A DNA stretch of 44,185 bases from Streptomyces sp. CC53 (GCF_001865245.1 NZ_MKXB01000235.1:39742-83926); one strand, 5' to 3'. Shown: positions 17,510 through 26,765, counted from the first letter of the stretch. Numbers and translations are program-made. The notes: a model not told the origin generated them from the letters alone.

Positions 17510-17930
17510 CGGCACCCCCGTTGGTCACCCGCCGCTCACCCAGGACCACAAGCCCTTCCCGCCCCGCACCCCGGCGCGCCCCCGGATCACCCGCACGGCC
17601 CGCGGTCTTCCCCCCGTCGTGCATCCGATTCCTGCACGTGCACCCGCCCACCGCGTGCTTGCCGGGAGGGCCCGCCGCACTCCGACGCAGCCCGGCGCGC
17701 AGGGGACGTGCCCGGCTCGGGACCGGCCTCGCCCCTCGTCGCGGTGCCGGGGCGATCCGCGATGTCGTCCGGGCATGGCGGGGAGCACGGCAGGAGGCCA
17801 CTGACGGCTCTCGGGAAGCCGCTCTGCGGTCTGCTCCGAAAGGGAGCCCGTGCGGGGTCTGGCTGGCCGGTGGGGGAGTGGGACGGCTGCCTGCTTTCCG
17901 CACGGCCAAGTGGCGTCCGTAGAGGGCCTC

Positions 17931-17960
17931 TTGACAGGGTGTGTGGTCTAAACCAATGAT
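17931..17960 (+). promoter_or_regulatory. Promoter with embedded DasR-like dre
   Basis: TTGACA (17931-17936) and AATGAT (17955-17960) are separated by 18 bp. The spacer contains TGGTCTAAACCA (17944-17955), which matches the core of the DasR-responsive element TGGTCTAGACCA at 11 of 12 positions. The -10 ends 7 nt before the ATG at 17968, implying a leaderless transcript. DasR is the GlcNAc-sensing GntR-type repressor of chitin and amino-sugar genes in Streptomyces. From 17510 to 17930 no gene is seen. Confidence 0.65.
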
Positions 17961-17967
17961 GCGGCGT

Positions 17968-18639
17968 ATGTCGAGACCCCGCATGCGCGGCACTCTCCGC
18001 GCCGTCCTCGCCGTCCTCGTCCCGCTGGTCTTCCTGACCGGCTTCACCCCCTGGCCGCAGCCGGTGCCCGTCGTCTCGCGCATCGACACCGACGAGCCCG
18101 TCGTGTTCCTCACCATCGACGACGGCTGGCACCACGACCCGGCGGCGGCGCGACTGCTGCTGGACCGTCGCGTCCCCGCCTCGCTGTTCGTGCTCCCCGG
18201 CGCGTACGCCTACGACTCCGCGTACTTCCAGTCCCTCCTCGCACACGGCCCCTCACGCATAGAGAACCACACCGTCAACCATCCCGACCTGACCGCCCTG
18301 GACGGCCCGGCCCAGCGCGCGGAGATCTGCGGCGCCCGCGACCGCCACCTGGCGCAGTTCGGCGACGGTCCCCGGTTGTTCCGCCCGCCCTACGGAACCT
18401 ACGACGAGGAGACCCGCAGCGCCGCACGGGCCTGCGGGGCGAAGGCCCTCGTCACCTGGACCCACGACCTGACGACCTGGGGCGGCGGCACTCCGGCGCC
18501 CACGCCCGAGTTGAAGGCCGGCGACATCGTCCTGCTGCACTTCACCGAGAACCTGGCCGCCGACCTAGCACGCGTCCTCGCCGCCGCCGACGCCGCCGGA
18601 CTCGAACCGGCGCAACTGCGCGACTACGTGACCGAGTAA
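17968..18639 (+). CDS. Secreted/membrane-anchored polysaccharide deacetylase (NodB domain)
   Basis: A 223-residue protein: a basic N-terminus and hydrophobic segment (RAVLAVLVPLVFLTGF), then a complete carbohydrate esterase 4 domain. Catalytic motifs are TIDDGW (Asp51, Asp52), the metal pair HTVNH (His101, His105), RPPYGTYD, and the C-terminal DIVLLHF. CE4 enzymes remove N- or O-acetyl groups from chitin oligomers, peptidoglycan or xylan. The dre in its promoter favours an amino-sugar polymer as substrate, but that is inference. Earlier in-frame ATGs at 17956 and 17959 exist; the third was chosen because it sits exactly at the predicted transcription start. Confidence 0.82.
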   Translation: MSRPRMRGTLRAVLAVLVPLVFLTGFTPWPQPVPVVSRIDTDEPVVFLTIDDGWHHDPAAARLLLDRRVPASLFVLPGAYAYDSAYFQSLLAHGPSRIENHTVNHPDLTALDGPAQRAEICGARDRHLAQFGDGPRLFRPPYGTYDEETRSAARACGAKALVTWTHDLTTWGGGTPAPTPELKAGDIVLLHFTENLAADLARVLAAADAAGLEPAQLRDYVTE

Positions 18640-18722
18640 CGGGGCGTCACCCCTGCCGCGCCGATCCGGTCCCGCATCGCGTAGTGGTCCGGGCGGGGCG
18701 CACCGAAACCGAACGGCCGCCT

Positions 18723-18753
18723 CCCGCCCGCCGCCCACCGGGCAGCGGGCGGG
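18723..18753 (+). terminator. GC-rich hairpin after the polysaccharide deacetylase
   Basis: CCCGCCCGC (18723-18731) pairs with GCGGGCGGG (18745-18753) around a 13-nt loop, about 85 bp past the stop. Confidence 0.4.
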
Positions 18754-18907
18754 GGAGGGGAACGGCGCCCGTGGGGTGGAGCCCTGGCCGGCGATGCGCG
18801 CCCCCGCGGGCCGTGACGCCGCCGAGACCGTCCCCACAGGTGCGGGGAGCCCGCCTCCGAGGCGTCCCGCCCGAGGCCCGCCGCAGCTCGAATGGCACAC
18901 TTCCGCC

Positions 18908-19501
18908 ATGTACTCGACATGGACACGGTCCGCTGCCGAGCACGCCGCCGGCTTCGACTGGGCACCCGTGTGGGCGCTGGGCGGAGTGTTCCTCACCGGG
19001 CTCTTCGGGCTCGCCGTCCAGCGGGGCCAGCGGAAGGCCGCCCAGGAGCAGACCGAGGGCCAGGCGGCCCGTGACCTCAGCAGGTGGCACCGGGAGTTGC
19101 GTCGCACCTCCTACGTGGACTGCATCGTCACGTACGAGAAGTTCCGCGACCTCGTGGAGCCCGTGGGGAAGGCCCTCCCCTGGCCCGTCAGCGCGCCCCT
19201 GACCGCAGAGAAGGCGGCCGAACTCGACGCCCTCCTCGCCGTGTTGGACGAGCGCTATGCGGACGTGTTCCAGAAGTGCCAGATCGTCCGGCTGGAGGGG
19301 CCCGCGGCCCTTGCCCACATTGCGCAGGGGCTCATCCTCTCCGCAGCGGACTTCCGGCACGCCACGAAGGAGAGAGCCGGAGCGGCGCGTGCGGGCACCG
19401 GCAACGCCGAGGTGTCCACCTGGACCTCCTCGACCGAGGACATGAGGCGCACCCTGGAGGAGTTCATCGAGAGGGCGCGGGGCGTGGTGGCCGTCGACTG
19501 A
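18908..19501 (+). CDS. Single-pass membrane protein of unknown function
   Basis: A 197-residue protein. One membrane segment near the N-terminus (WAPVWALGGVFLTGLFGLAV, about 18-37) is followed by a charged cytoplasmic region RGQRKAAQEQTEGQAARD that could form a short coiled coil. After this comes a helical domain with several short amphipathic helices, including YVDCIVTYEKFRDLVEPVGK. I do not recognise a family beyond actinobacterial hypotheticals with the N-terminal TM plus QR-RE-R-KE arrangement. No clear Shine-Dalgarno is present; the ATG at 18908 is the first codon consistent with the membrane segment and with the coding composition. Confidence 0.65.
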   Translation: MYSTWTRSAAEHAAGFDWAPVWALGGVFLTGLFGLAVQRGQRKAAQEQTEGQAARDLSRWHRELRRTSYVDCIVTYEKFRDLVEPVGKALPWPVSAPLTAEKAAELDALLAVLDERYADVFQKCQIVRLEGPAALAHIAQGLILSAADFRHATKERAGAARAGTGNAEVSTWTSSTEDMRRTLEEFIERARGVVAVD

Positions 19502-19985
19502 CCCGTCCCCGGCTTCCGAACTGACCGCACCCCGCCCGGAGAAGCCGCCCTGCTGATCGGTGCGCGCGGAGGGGAGCACATGGGGGACGGGACCGCCGTC
19601 CCCGATGACCGCGGTCCGCCACGGCGGCGTTGCCGCTTCCCGCCGCGCGCGGTGCTGCGACGATCCGGCCGCGCCCCTCCACGGCGGGGGAGCACCAGCG
19701 CCGCAGGTCGGCACGGTCACAGGCGCCGCCGTGCTGTGTGCCGAGCCCGCGGTGCACCGGCGGTGGTACCCCCAGGCGCAGCAGGGAACGGACGGCCCGG
19801 CGGCCCCGGGGACCGCGGGTACGCCCGCCGGAGAGGAAGCCCCGCTCACGGGCCCCGCACCCGGCGGAGCAGGAGCAGCCCACCAGCCGGCCCCGCCGCC
19901 GGACCCGCCTGTCCTCGACCACGGGAGGTGCGCCTCGCCGCCACGGTCCGTCCGGCAGAAAGGCAGCGGCCGCCCCCGGAGCGGT
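19502..19985. other. Intergenic, no gene supported
   Basis: Nearly 500 bp. A very long open frame starting at an ATG at 19580 (with a GGAGGGGAG box) runs right through the antisense of the helical-repeat gene and has Arg/Pro-rich shadow composition, so it was not accepted. No palindrome stands out before the terminator at 19986. Confidence 0.45.
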
Positions 19986-20020
19986 GCCTCCGGCCTGCGG
20001 TGGGAGCGCAGGCCGGAGGC
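19986..20020 (-). terminator. 14-bp hairpin terminating the HSP90/helical-repeat operon
   Basis: GCCTCCGGCCTGCG (19986-19999) pairs perfectly with 20007-20020 around a 7-nt loop. It lies 24 bp past the stop codon of the helical-repeat gene, an ideal terminator position. Confidence 0.75.
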
Positions 20021-20044
20021 TGGACCGGGGCGGCGGCCGCCGGG

Positions 20045-22981
20045 TCAGGCCGCCTCGGTCAGCTTCTCCAGCAGGAACTCCAGCCGCTCCACGGCCCGCT
20101 CCTCGTCCGGTGTCCCGGCCGGGCCGATCGCGGCGATCACCGACCGCACGCGGGACACCGCCGCCTCGACGCGACCCAGGCGCCGCTCGGTCCAGGCGGC
20201 CCGGCCGGTGCACTGGACGCGCTCGTCCAGCCCGGCCGGCCCCAGCGCGGCGAAGGCGGCAACCGCCTGGTCGAGGAGTGCCAGCGACTCCTGACCCGCC
20301 GTCGCGAGGCCCCCGCCACCGGACGCGTCCCCGCCCGGCGCGTCCCCGTCCTCCGCCTGCGCGTCGGCCACCTCCATCACCAGCTGCGCCGTCTGCGACC
20401 AGGTCCGGGCACGCTCCAGCAGCAGCTGCGGATCCCCGTCCGCGGCGACCGCCGCCAGCGCCCGGTCCATCAGCCGCCGGGCAGCGACGAAGTCCCCCCG
20501 GGCCTCCAGCCAGGCCAGCGAGCGCAGCGCCCTGGCCAGCGACACGGGATCGCCGACCGTCTCCCACAGCCCGACCGCCCGCCGGTACACGGCGACCGCG
20601 TCGTCATCGAGCCCGCCGTCCGACAGGCACTCCGCGGCGAGCGTCGCCAACTGCGCGTGCGCGCCCTGGTGCTCCCACGCCGCGGTGAGCTCGGCGGCCC
20701 GCAGGTACTGCTCCGCCGCCCCTTCCGCGTCGCCCAGGGCGCGCAGGCTCCGGGCCAGCGCGTCCCGTGCCCGGACGACGTGCTCGTCGCCGTGCTCCAG
20801 CAGGTCGGGCAGCGCCGACTCCAGCACCTCGGCGGCCTCGGCGTGCCGCCCCACCGCTCCCAGAGCCTGCGCCAGCAGCATCCGGGCGTACGCCCCGGGG
20901 CCGGCCGGCTCTCCGGCCGCGTCCCACCAGTGGGCCGCCTCCAGGGCGTACGCGACGGCCTCGGCCTCCTTGCCGTCCTGCCGGTACAGGACCTCCGCCA
21001 GGGTGGTCCGCAACGCGGCGGACCCGCCCGCGTCCACCAGTTCCGCGCCGTGCTCCACCGCGGTGCGGGCCGCGTCCTCCGCTTCGTCCACCCGGCCCAG
21101 GTCCAGCAGCAGCCGGGCCCGCCGGGCCAGGTGCTCGGCGGCGTCCCAGGGCCGGCCCGCGCCGACGATGCGCCGCACCGCCGACGCCAGCAGGGCGTCC
21201 GCCCGTTCCGGGTCGCCCGACCGCCTGGCGTGGTCGGCGCGCAGCTGCTCGGCGTCACCGACGAGGTCGTCGACGCCGTCGCCCTCCGCGTACGTGGCGA
21301 CGAACTCCGCGAGGGCGGCGTCCGTCCACGCACCGCCGTCGTCCCCCGCCTCCTCCCGCCGCATCGACTCGTACCGGATGCGCAGCAGCTCCACGGCGGC
21401 CACGCGCCGCGTCCGCGCCGGCTCCGCCTCGTCCAGCGCCCGCGCCGCGTCCGCGGCCCGCGCCAGCAGGTCCCGTACGGCCTCCGGCTCCGCGCCGCCG
21501 CGTATCGCCGCCACCGCCAGCCGCTGCTCGGCCAGCGCGGCCCCGGCCGGGTCACCTGCGGCCCGGTACGCCTCCAGCACATCCTGGAAGAGCGGTCCCG
21601 CCGCCTCCTCCGCGGCCTGCGCCGCCGCGAGCGCCCGCCGGTCCAGCAGGTCCGCAGCCAGCAGCGGGTCCGGTGCCCGACCGGCCGCCGAGAGGGCCGC
21701 CGCCACCCGGTCCCAGACCTCCGCCGTCCTCGGGTGGCCGAGGGCCCTGAGCCTGCGGGCCTCGGCGACCAGCTCCGGCAGGTCCTCGGCTGTGCCGGTC
21801 CGAGGCGCGTCCCCGGCGGTCTCCCGGGGCGCCGGCGCGGCGCCCCGGGGCGCAGAGAGCCGTCCCGTGCGCACCCCCAGGGGCAGGCGCTCCACGAGCG
21901 GCTCCTGCGCCAGGCGGTCCCGCAACCGCCCCGAGACGGCGGTGCTGCCGTTGCGGGCGTCGAAGCGTGCCGCGATCGCCGCGGCCTCGGCGTCCAGCAG
22001 GCCGTGCAGCTCCGCGACGGTGCGCGGGCTCCCGCCGTAGGCGACGGCCGGCTGGTCCCCGTGGCCGAGCGCCAGCAACCGCAGGAGCAGTACGAGGGTG
22101 CCTCCCAGCAGGTCGAGGCGGGCGGCCGGATTGCCGTCCGCGGGGAGGTGCGCGGCGTGCTCGGCGAGCACTTCCAGTCCGCGCGCCTCGTTCCCGGTGA
22201 GCGCGCAGAACTCGATGTGCCGGCCGATGGCCGGGAGCAGGCTCTCGTTGCCGCGGGCCAGGCGGTGGCCGCGCAGATGGTGCGCGCGGGCCGCGTCGAG
22301 CCGCCCGCTGCGCACCAGCGGCAGCAGCGACTCGGCCAGCACCCGGTGCGGCTCCTCCGCGCACGTCGACCTGCCGTCCAGGACAGGGGCCCACGTGTCC
22401 AGCGCCCCGTCGACCCGGCCCTGGTGGAGCCGGTACCTCCCCTGGTCGTTCAGCTCGCAGGCGTGGCAGTCGGCCATGGAGTCCCGGTCGGCGGCGGTCC
22501 ACGCGGCGAACGCCCGCGCGGCGCGCTCCGCGTCCCCGGTCTCGTGCGCCAGGGTGAACTCCGCCTGCCGCACGGCCCGCTCGCTGTAGCCCGCGGTGCG
22601 GTAGCGGCGCTCCATCTCGGAGAGCCACCGCTCGACGGTGGCCAGCGGGATCTCCGGGAGGGTCAGCATCCCGGAGCTGACCCACTTGAACATCCAGTGG
22701 AACCGGTGGACGTCGTGCTGGTCGAACGCCGACGGGTCCTTGTCCCACTCCTGCATGAGCCGCGCGAACGGCACCAGCATCCGCCCGCGTTCGGTGCTGA
22801 ACTCGTACGCCGCGATCAGCTCGAACAGCGCCTTCCTGACCAGGTCGCGGTCACCGGTCGACTCGGCGGCGGCGACGAGCTCCTCGGCGCGGGCGTTACG
22901 GAGGGGCCCGTTGGGAGCCGACTGGTTCTCCCGCAGTGCCTGCAGGACGGCCTCGGGGGTGTGGGCGGGTGCGGTGGTCAC
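20045..22981 (-). CDS. Large TPR-like helical-repeat protein coupled to an HSP90-family ATPase
   Basis: A 978-residue cytoplasmic protein built from repeated helix-turn-helix units of TPR character. Recurrent patterns include A-A-E---EAY-AAGD-AGAALAEQRLAVAAI, DLGRVDEAEDAARTAVEHGAELV, and LGAVGRHAEAAEVLESALPDLL. The first about 230 residues are richer in aromatic residues (RFHWMFKWVSSGML, RWLSEMERRYRTAGYSERA) and may be a distinct domain. No enzymatic motif is visible. It begins at a GTG overlapping the HSP90 stop (GTGA), so the two are translationally coupled and probably produced in fixed ratio. A scaffold or client-adaptor role for the neighbouring chaperone is the simplest hypothesis. A terminator follows 24 bp after the stop. 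Confidence 0.82.
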   Translation of the reverse strand: MTTAPAHTPEAVLQALRENQSAPNGPLRNARAEELVAAAESTGDRDLVRKALFELIAAYEFSTERGRMLVPFARLMQEWDKDPSAFDQHDVHRFHWMFKWVSSGMLTLPEIPLATVERWLSEMERRYRTAGYSERAVRQAEFTLAHETGDAERAARAFAAWTAADRDSMADCHACELNDQGRYRLHQGRVDGALDTWAPVLDGRSTCAEEPHRVLAESLLPLVRSGRLDAARAHHLRGHRLARGNESLLPAIGRHIEFCALTGNEARGLEVLAEHAAHLPADGNPAARLDLLGGTLVLLLRLLALGHGDQPAVAYGGSPRTVAELHGLLDAEAAAIAARFDARNGSTAVSGRLRDRLAQEPLVERLPLGVRTGRLSAPRGAAPAPRETAGDAPRTGTAEDLPELVAEARRLRALGHPRTAEVWDRVAAALSAAGRAPDPLLAADLLDRRALAAAQAAEEAAGPLFQDVLEAYRAAGDPAGAALAEQRLAVAAIRGGAEPEAVRDLLARAADAARALDEAEPARTRRVAAVELLRIRYESMRREEAGDDGGAWTDAALAEFVATYAEGDGVDDLVGDAEQLRADHARRSGDPERADALLASAVRRIVGAGRPWDAAEHLARRARLLLDLGRVDEAEDAARTAVEHGAELVDAGGSAALRTTLAEVLYRQDGKEAEAVAYALEAAHWWDAAGEPAGPGAYARMLLAQALGAVGRHAEAAEVLESALPDLLEHGDEHVVRARDALARSLRALGDAEGAAEQYLRAAELTAAWEHQGAHAQLATLAAECLSDGGLDDDAVAVYRRAVGLWETVGDPVSLARALRSLAWLEARGDFVAARRLMDRALAAVAADGDPQLLLERARTWSQTAQLVMEVADAQAEDGDAPGGDASGGGGLATAGQESLALLDQAVAAFAALGPAGLDERVQCTGRAAWTERRLGRVEAAVSRVRSVIAAIGPAGTPDEERAVERLEFLLEKLTEAA

Positions 22982-24828
22982 TTCTGTCCTTCCTCTGCGG
23001 TCGTGTGCGTGGCCCACTCCAGGAGCCCGAGGAAGGCCCGGTTGAGCAGTGACGTGTCGGCGGGGCGCAGCGGCCGCTGCGCCATGAGCAGGGCCTGCCC
23101 GTACAGCGACTCGACGGCGGTGCCGGCGAGTTCGGGGTCCTCGATGGCCGCGATGCGGCGCACCAGGGCGTTGTCGTGGTTGAGCACGAGGCGGGCGCGC
23201 GGGGCGGAGCCGCGCAGCGCGCCGAGGATGTCGCTCCACAGGGTGTCGGCGCCCTCCTCGGCGGCGGCGCGGTCCCGTTCCTGCCGGGCCTCCCGGTCGT
23301 CGAGGTAGAGCGCCGGTACGGTGACCGGCTGGAAGGCGCGCAGCGCGACGTCGCAGCCGAGGGAGTCCAGGCGCGTCCGGGCGGTCGCGAGGAACCCGGC
23401 CAGGGCCAGCTCGCGGTCCGGGGCCACCGGGTCGAGGTGGGCGGTGACGGCGCCCGCGTCCAGCTCGGCGACGCTGACCCCTGGCAGGACCTGCGGCAGC
23501 AGGGCGACGAGGTCGGCGTCGTACGTGTACCCGCCGTTCACGACGCCCAGGCCGTGCGCCGCCGCGATGGGCGCGACCTGCCGGAACTCCTCCACGGTCT
23601 GCGTGACGTGCACCTGCTGGTACGTCCTTGCGAACCGGTCCAGCGTCACCCGGCCGTCACTCGTCTCGAACGGCAGCCACGGCAGCATGAGCGCGAACAG
23701 CTCGGGGTCGTGCCGCGCCATCGACTTGACGCCCAGGTGGTGCACCGACAGGAAGGCCGCGAGGCGGTCGGGGTCCCCGGCGGCCAGGTCCGCGAGCCAC
23801 TCGCGGACGCGGGCCCCCAGCGCCTCGCGGACGGCGGCGAGCGTCTCGTCGTCGTACAGGTTCTCCCGCGACGCGGTGGGGCGGAGCGTGTCCGTGTCGA
23901 GGACGACCCGGACGAAGAACGCCCAGTCCGGCAGCAGGTTGTCGGCCCGGTCGGTGAGCAGCATTCCCTTCAGGTACACCCGGTGCGGGGCCCGGTGCGC
24001 CGGGCTCGTGGCCGAGGGCAGCACGTAGGCCACACCGCGCACGCCCGCGACGGGCAGGTCCAGGTCGATGGAGTCCAGCGGCGTGAAGCCGAAGACCTGG
24101 GCGCAGTGGCCGGCGAGCGCCACCCGGCGTGCGGTGGGCGTCGCATGGGGCCGGTCCCACACGGGGGGCCGTTCCGTGAGCTGCCGGTCGGTTCCGTCGG
24201 GTCCGGTGAAGGTCACCTCGTACGGCAGCAGTGAGCCGAAGTCCCGGGCGAGTTCGGCGACGCGGGCGGGATCGGTCCATTCCTCGGCGCCCGGCCGCGG
24301 CTCCAGCCGCACGGTGGTGCCCGGCTCGGGCCGCGCCTCGTGCGGCAGGGTGCGGACCGTGTACGACCCGTCGTCGTCGGCCAGCCACTCCACGGGCGGT
24401 TCGTCGGGCCTGCGGGCCGAGCGGGAGACGACGCGGATCTGCCGGGCCGCGACGAAGCAGGCGAGCAGACCGATGCCGAACTGGCCGAGGAACTCCTGAC
24501 GCGCCCCGTCGAGCGCGTCCCGCTTGGAGCTTCGGCCGATGGTGGCGAGGAGGGTGTGCACCTCCTCCGCCGTCAGGCCGATGCCGCTGTCCTCCATGAC
24601 CACCGCGCCGCCGGTGGCGGTGAGCCGGATCCGGGCGGGCGCGGCCGGGTCGGTGGCGCGGCGGGCGGTGACCGCGTCGACCGCGTTCTGCAGCAGCTCA
24701 CGGACGTAGACGCGGGGGCTGGAGTACAGGTGGTGGGACAGCAGGTCGACCAGGCCCCGCAGGTCCACCTGGAAGGTGCTGACGGACGGTTCGGACGGGA
24801 CGGGCTCTTCGGACGCGTGCAGGTTCAT
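22978..24828 (-). CDS. HSP90-family chaperone-like ATPase
   Basis: A 616-residue protein, close to HtpG in length. The GHKL ATP-binding domain is intact: YVRELLQNAVDA with Glu44 and Asn48, EDSGIG with Asp80, and the lid/G2 segment GQFGIGLLAC at 115-124, followed by GTTVRLEP. The middle domain retains SRENLYDD, the catalytic-loop arginine region of HSP90. The C-terminal part is divergent, and there is no MEEVD tail to bind eukaryotic-type TPR co-chaperones. It is probably a specialised actinobacterial HSP90 rather than housekeeping HtpG. The ATG at 24826-24828 lacks a good ribosome binding site; GTG (24834) and TTG (24837) are alternatives. First gene of a two-gene operon. Confidence 0.85.
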   Translation of the reverse strand: MNLHASEEPVPSEPSVSTFQVDLRGLVDLLSHHLYSSPRVYVRELLQNAVDAVTARRATDPAAPARIRLTATGGAVVMEDSGIGLTAEEVHTLLATIGRSSKRDALDGARQEFLGQFGIGLLACFVAARQIRVVSRSARRPDEPPVEWLADDDGSYTVRTLPHEARPEPGTTVRLEPRPGAEEWTDPARVAELARDFGSLLPYEVTFTGPDGTDRQLTERPPVWDRPHATPTARRVALAGHCAQVFGFTPLDSIDLDLPVAGVRGVAYVLPSATSPAHRAPHRVYLKGMLLTDRADNLLPDWAFFVRVVLDTDTLRPTASRENLYDDETLAAVREALGARVREWLADLAAGDPDRLAAFLSVHHLGVKSMARHDPELFALMLPWLPFETSDGRVTLDRFARTYQQVHVTQTVEEFRQVAPIAAAHGLGVVNGGYTYDADLVALLPQVLPGVSVAELDAGAVTAHLDPVAPDRELALAGFLATARTRLDSLGCDVALRAFQPVTVPALYLDDREARQERDRAAAEEGADTLWSDILGALRGSAPRARLVLNHDNALVRRIAAIEDPELAGTAVESLYGQALLMAQRPLRPADTSLLNRAFLGLLEWATHTTAEEGQK

Positions 24829-25470
24829 GGGCACCAAGGAGACACGCCGACGGCCACGACGGCGGCCGCGGGTGCGGGGTCGGGCGATCGCGGGGTCCCC
24901 CCCTCACGAATCGCGATCGGATGTGGGGACCATCGTAGAGATCACCTCTGACAACGCCCAGGCGGTTTCCCCGCCGCCGCGCAGCCCGCCCACCGCGGGG
25001 CCGGGGACGGGCCGTCCCCGCCCGGCCGCTCTCCGGGCCGGGCGGGGGCCATCGGCCCCCGCCGCCTGCCGCCCCTGTCCGTCGGCCGCGCCCCGACCCG
25101 GCTCGCCCCCACGTCCCGGCGCCTCCCCGGGCCTTCCGGGGGGCCGCGCCCGCCGGGACACCCGGCGCCCCGCCGCGCCGCGGCCCGCACCCCGGCGAGC
25201 GGGGCGCCCCGGTCCCCGCCCGGCTCCCGCAGTCCCCGCCGTGCCTGCGCCCCTCCACGGTGACCGTGCACCGCGGAGCTCCCGGCGGGTGCGCCCCGCA
25301 CTCAGGAGGTCCCCCGGATCGGCCCGCTGCCCTCCGGGCACGGCCTGCTGCCCCGCGTGGAACCGGCACCTGCCCGTCCCCCGACGGGGCGTCCCGCTGC
25401 CTTCCCCCGCGTCCCCTGCCGTCCGCTGCGCTCCCGCGGCTGCGGGCGTGCCGGAAGGGCGTGCCGCGGG
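24829..25470. other. 640-bp gene-free interval with palindromes
   Basis: No credible gene on either strand; the open frames are Arg/Gly/Pro shadows. Two features stand out. CGATCGCG at 24885-24892 recurs as its reverse complement CGCGATCG at 24912-24919, just upstream of the HSP90 gene, and could be its operator. GGCGCCCCGC at 25164-25173 pairs with 25199-25208, a weak candidate terminator for the leftward lipoprotein gene. Confidence 0.4.
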
Positions 25471-26466
25471 TCAGCCGGCCAGGCGCACGGGGACCCTGTC
25501 CGACACCATCTCCCGCCCGTCCTCGGGCGAGTCCCAGAACGCGGTCAGCACCCCGGCGCCCGCCGTCGCGGACCGGTACGGGACCGTCAGGTCGTAGGTA
25601 CCGCGCGTGCCGCTGCCCGAGGAGGCAGTGCCGAACAGGTCCGCCACCACTGCACCGGACGCGTCCGTGATCTTGAACCGGATCGTGGCCTCGAAGGTGT
25701 TGGCGCTGCCCCACACACGGACCGGTGACCGCACGGTCTCCCCGATCATCGGGGACTCGACCAGGATGTCCGGCGTCAGGTCCTCGAAGTCCGCGCGCCC
25801 CACCGGCCGGTCGAGCAGCACGCCCTCGCCGCCGAACGCCTTCACCGGCTTCCCGTCGAGGGCGAAGCGCACCGAGTCGACCGACGGGAACCGGGTCACC
25901 GTGAAGACGACCTGGGCGAGCCGTGACCGCGTCGAGAGGGAGCCGCCGCCGTCGTCGTAGCGGCCGGACAGGTCCACGGTGGCGACCCGGTCGCGCACCA
26001 CCACCGAGTTGAGCGTGGTGCCGGACGGGATGGCGGTCGAGCGGTCGTGCCCGCGCTCGAAGCCGTTGGGACCGGACAGGAGGGCGCGCAGCGCCCCGGC
26101 GGCCGTGTCCGGGCCGCGCACCGAGCGCGGAGCGGGGGAGACCTGCTCCCCGTGGAGGAAGTAGACGGCGACGCCCACCTTCTCCGCTCCGCCACCCGGG
26201 TGCTTGCGCGGCCCGGTGGAGTGGCTCGTGGCCGGTGTGCCGGCCGTGGGCGGTTCGGCGGACGGCGTCCCGGCCGGGTCGGCGGTGCCGGACGCGGAAG
26301 GGGAGGCCGGCGCCGCGGTGGAGGCCGGCGCGGCGGGTGACGGGCCGCCGGCGGCCCTGCCGTCGCCGCCGCTCCCGCAGGCGGTCAGGGCGAGGGGCAC
26401 GACCAGCGCGGCGGCGAGCGCCGTCGGCCGGAGGCGCCGGAAGCGGCGCAGTGGTGCGTGTGTCAT
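25471..26466 (-). CDS. GerMN/Gmad2-domain lipoprotein
   Basis: A 331-residue lipoprotein. A twin-arginine-rich basic start and hydrophobic core end at LTAC, giving lipidation at the cysteine. A Pro/Ala/Ser/Thr-rich linker of about 70 residues follows. Then comes a GerMN-like domain (VGVAVYFLHGEQVSPAPRSV, LRALLSGPNGFERG, SAIPSGTTL-type strand, RLAQVVFTVTRFPSVDSVRFALDG) and a C-terminal Gmad2 immunoglobulin-like domain (VESPMIGETVRSPVRVWGSANTFEATIRF). These domains occur in Bacillus spore-germination protein GerM and in actinobacterial lipoproteins such as LpqB-like proteins, where they act at the outer membrane face in wall-related processes. Start supported by CGGAGA six bases upstream. Confidence 0.85.
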   Translation of the reverse strand: MTHAPLRRFRRLRPTALAAALVVPLALTACGSGGDGRAAGGPSPAAPASTAAPASPSASGTADPAGTPSAEPPTAGTPATSHSTGPRKHPGGGAEKVGVAVYFLHGEQVSPAPRSVRGPDTAAGALRALLSGPNGFERGHDRSTAIPSGTTLNSVVVRDRVATVDLSGRYDDGGGSLSTRSRLAQVVFTVTRFPSVDSVRFALDGKPVKAFGGEGVLLDRPVGRADFEDLTPDILVESPMIGETVRSPVRVWGSANTFEATIRFKITDASGAVVADLFGTASSGSGTRGTYDLTVPYRSATAGAGVLTAFWDSPEDGREMVSDRVPVRLAG

Positions 26467-26652
26467 CTGGGTCTCCGAGCCGTGGGCGTGCTCCTGACTG
26501 TTCTCCAGCAAACACCCTGACGGGCGGGTGGGAAAAGACCGGGTCCGGTAACGGCCCCGCCGGTCACCGCTCCGGTGCCCGTGCCGCACGCCCGACCGAT
26601 TACGGTTCGGCTGCGACGCCACGGGAGGGTGAGAGCAGTACCGGACGTGATC

Positions 26653-26682
26653 GTGGAGAATGACGGCTGCGTTGTTCTCCAC
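26653..26682. promoter_or_regulatory. 8-bp inverted repeat in the lipoprotein/FHA-FAD intergenic region
   Basis: GTGGAGAA (26653-26660) is repeated as TTCTCCAC (26675-26682) with a 14-nt spacer. It is in the divergent region and could be an operator for either gene. Confidence 0.3.
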
Positions 26683-26765
26683 CGTCGCATTGTGTGCCCC
26701 ACAGGAATTCCCTGCCCCGGTCGTCACGTCCACCCCGAGAGCCCCCGCACGGCCTTGCAATTCCA

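Noticed and set aside
19580..23308. Very long plus-strand frame beginning with a good ribosome binding site
   Set aside because: It runs antisense through the helical-repeat and HSP90 genes and is Arg/Pro/Gly-rich throughout; the minus-strand genes have motifs and correct codon bias.
20045..24828. Eukaryote-like HSP90-TPR interaction through an MEEVD tail
   Set aside because: The HSP90-family protein ends in AEEGQK, not MEEVD, so that specific binding mode cannot be invoked.
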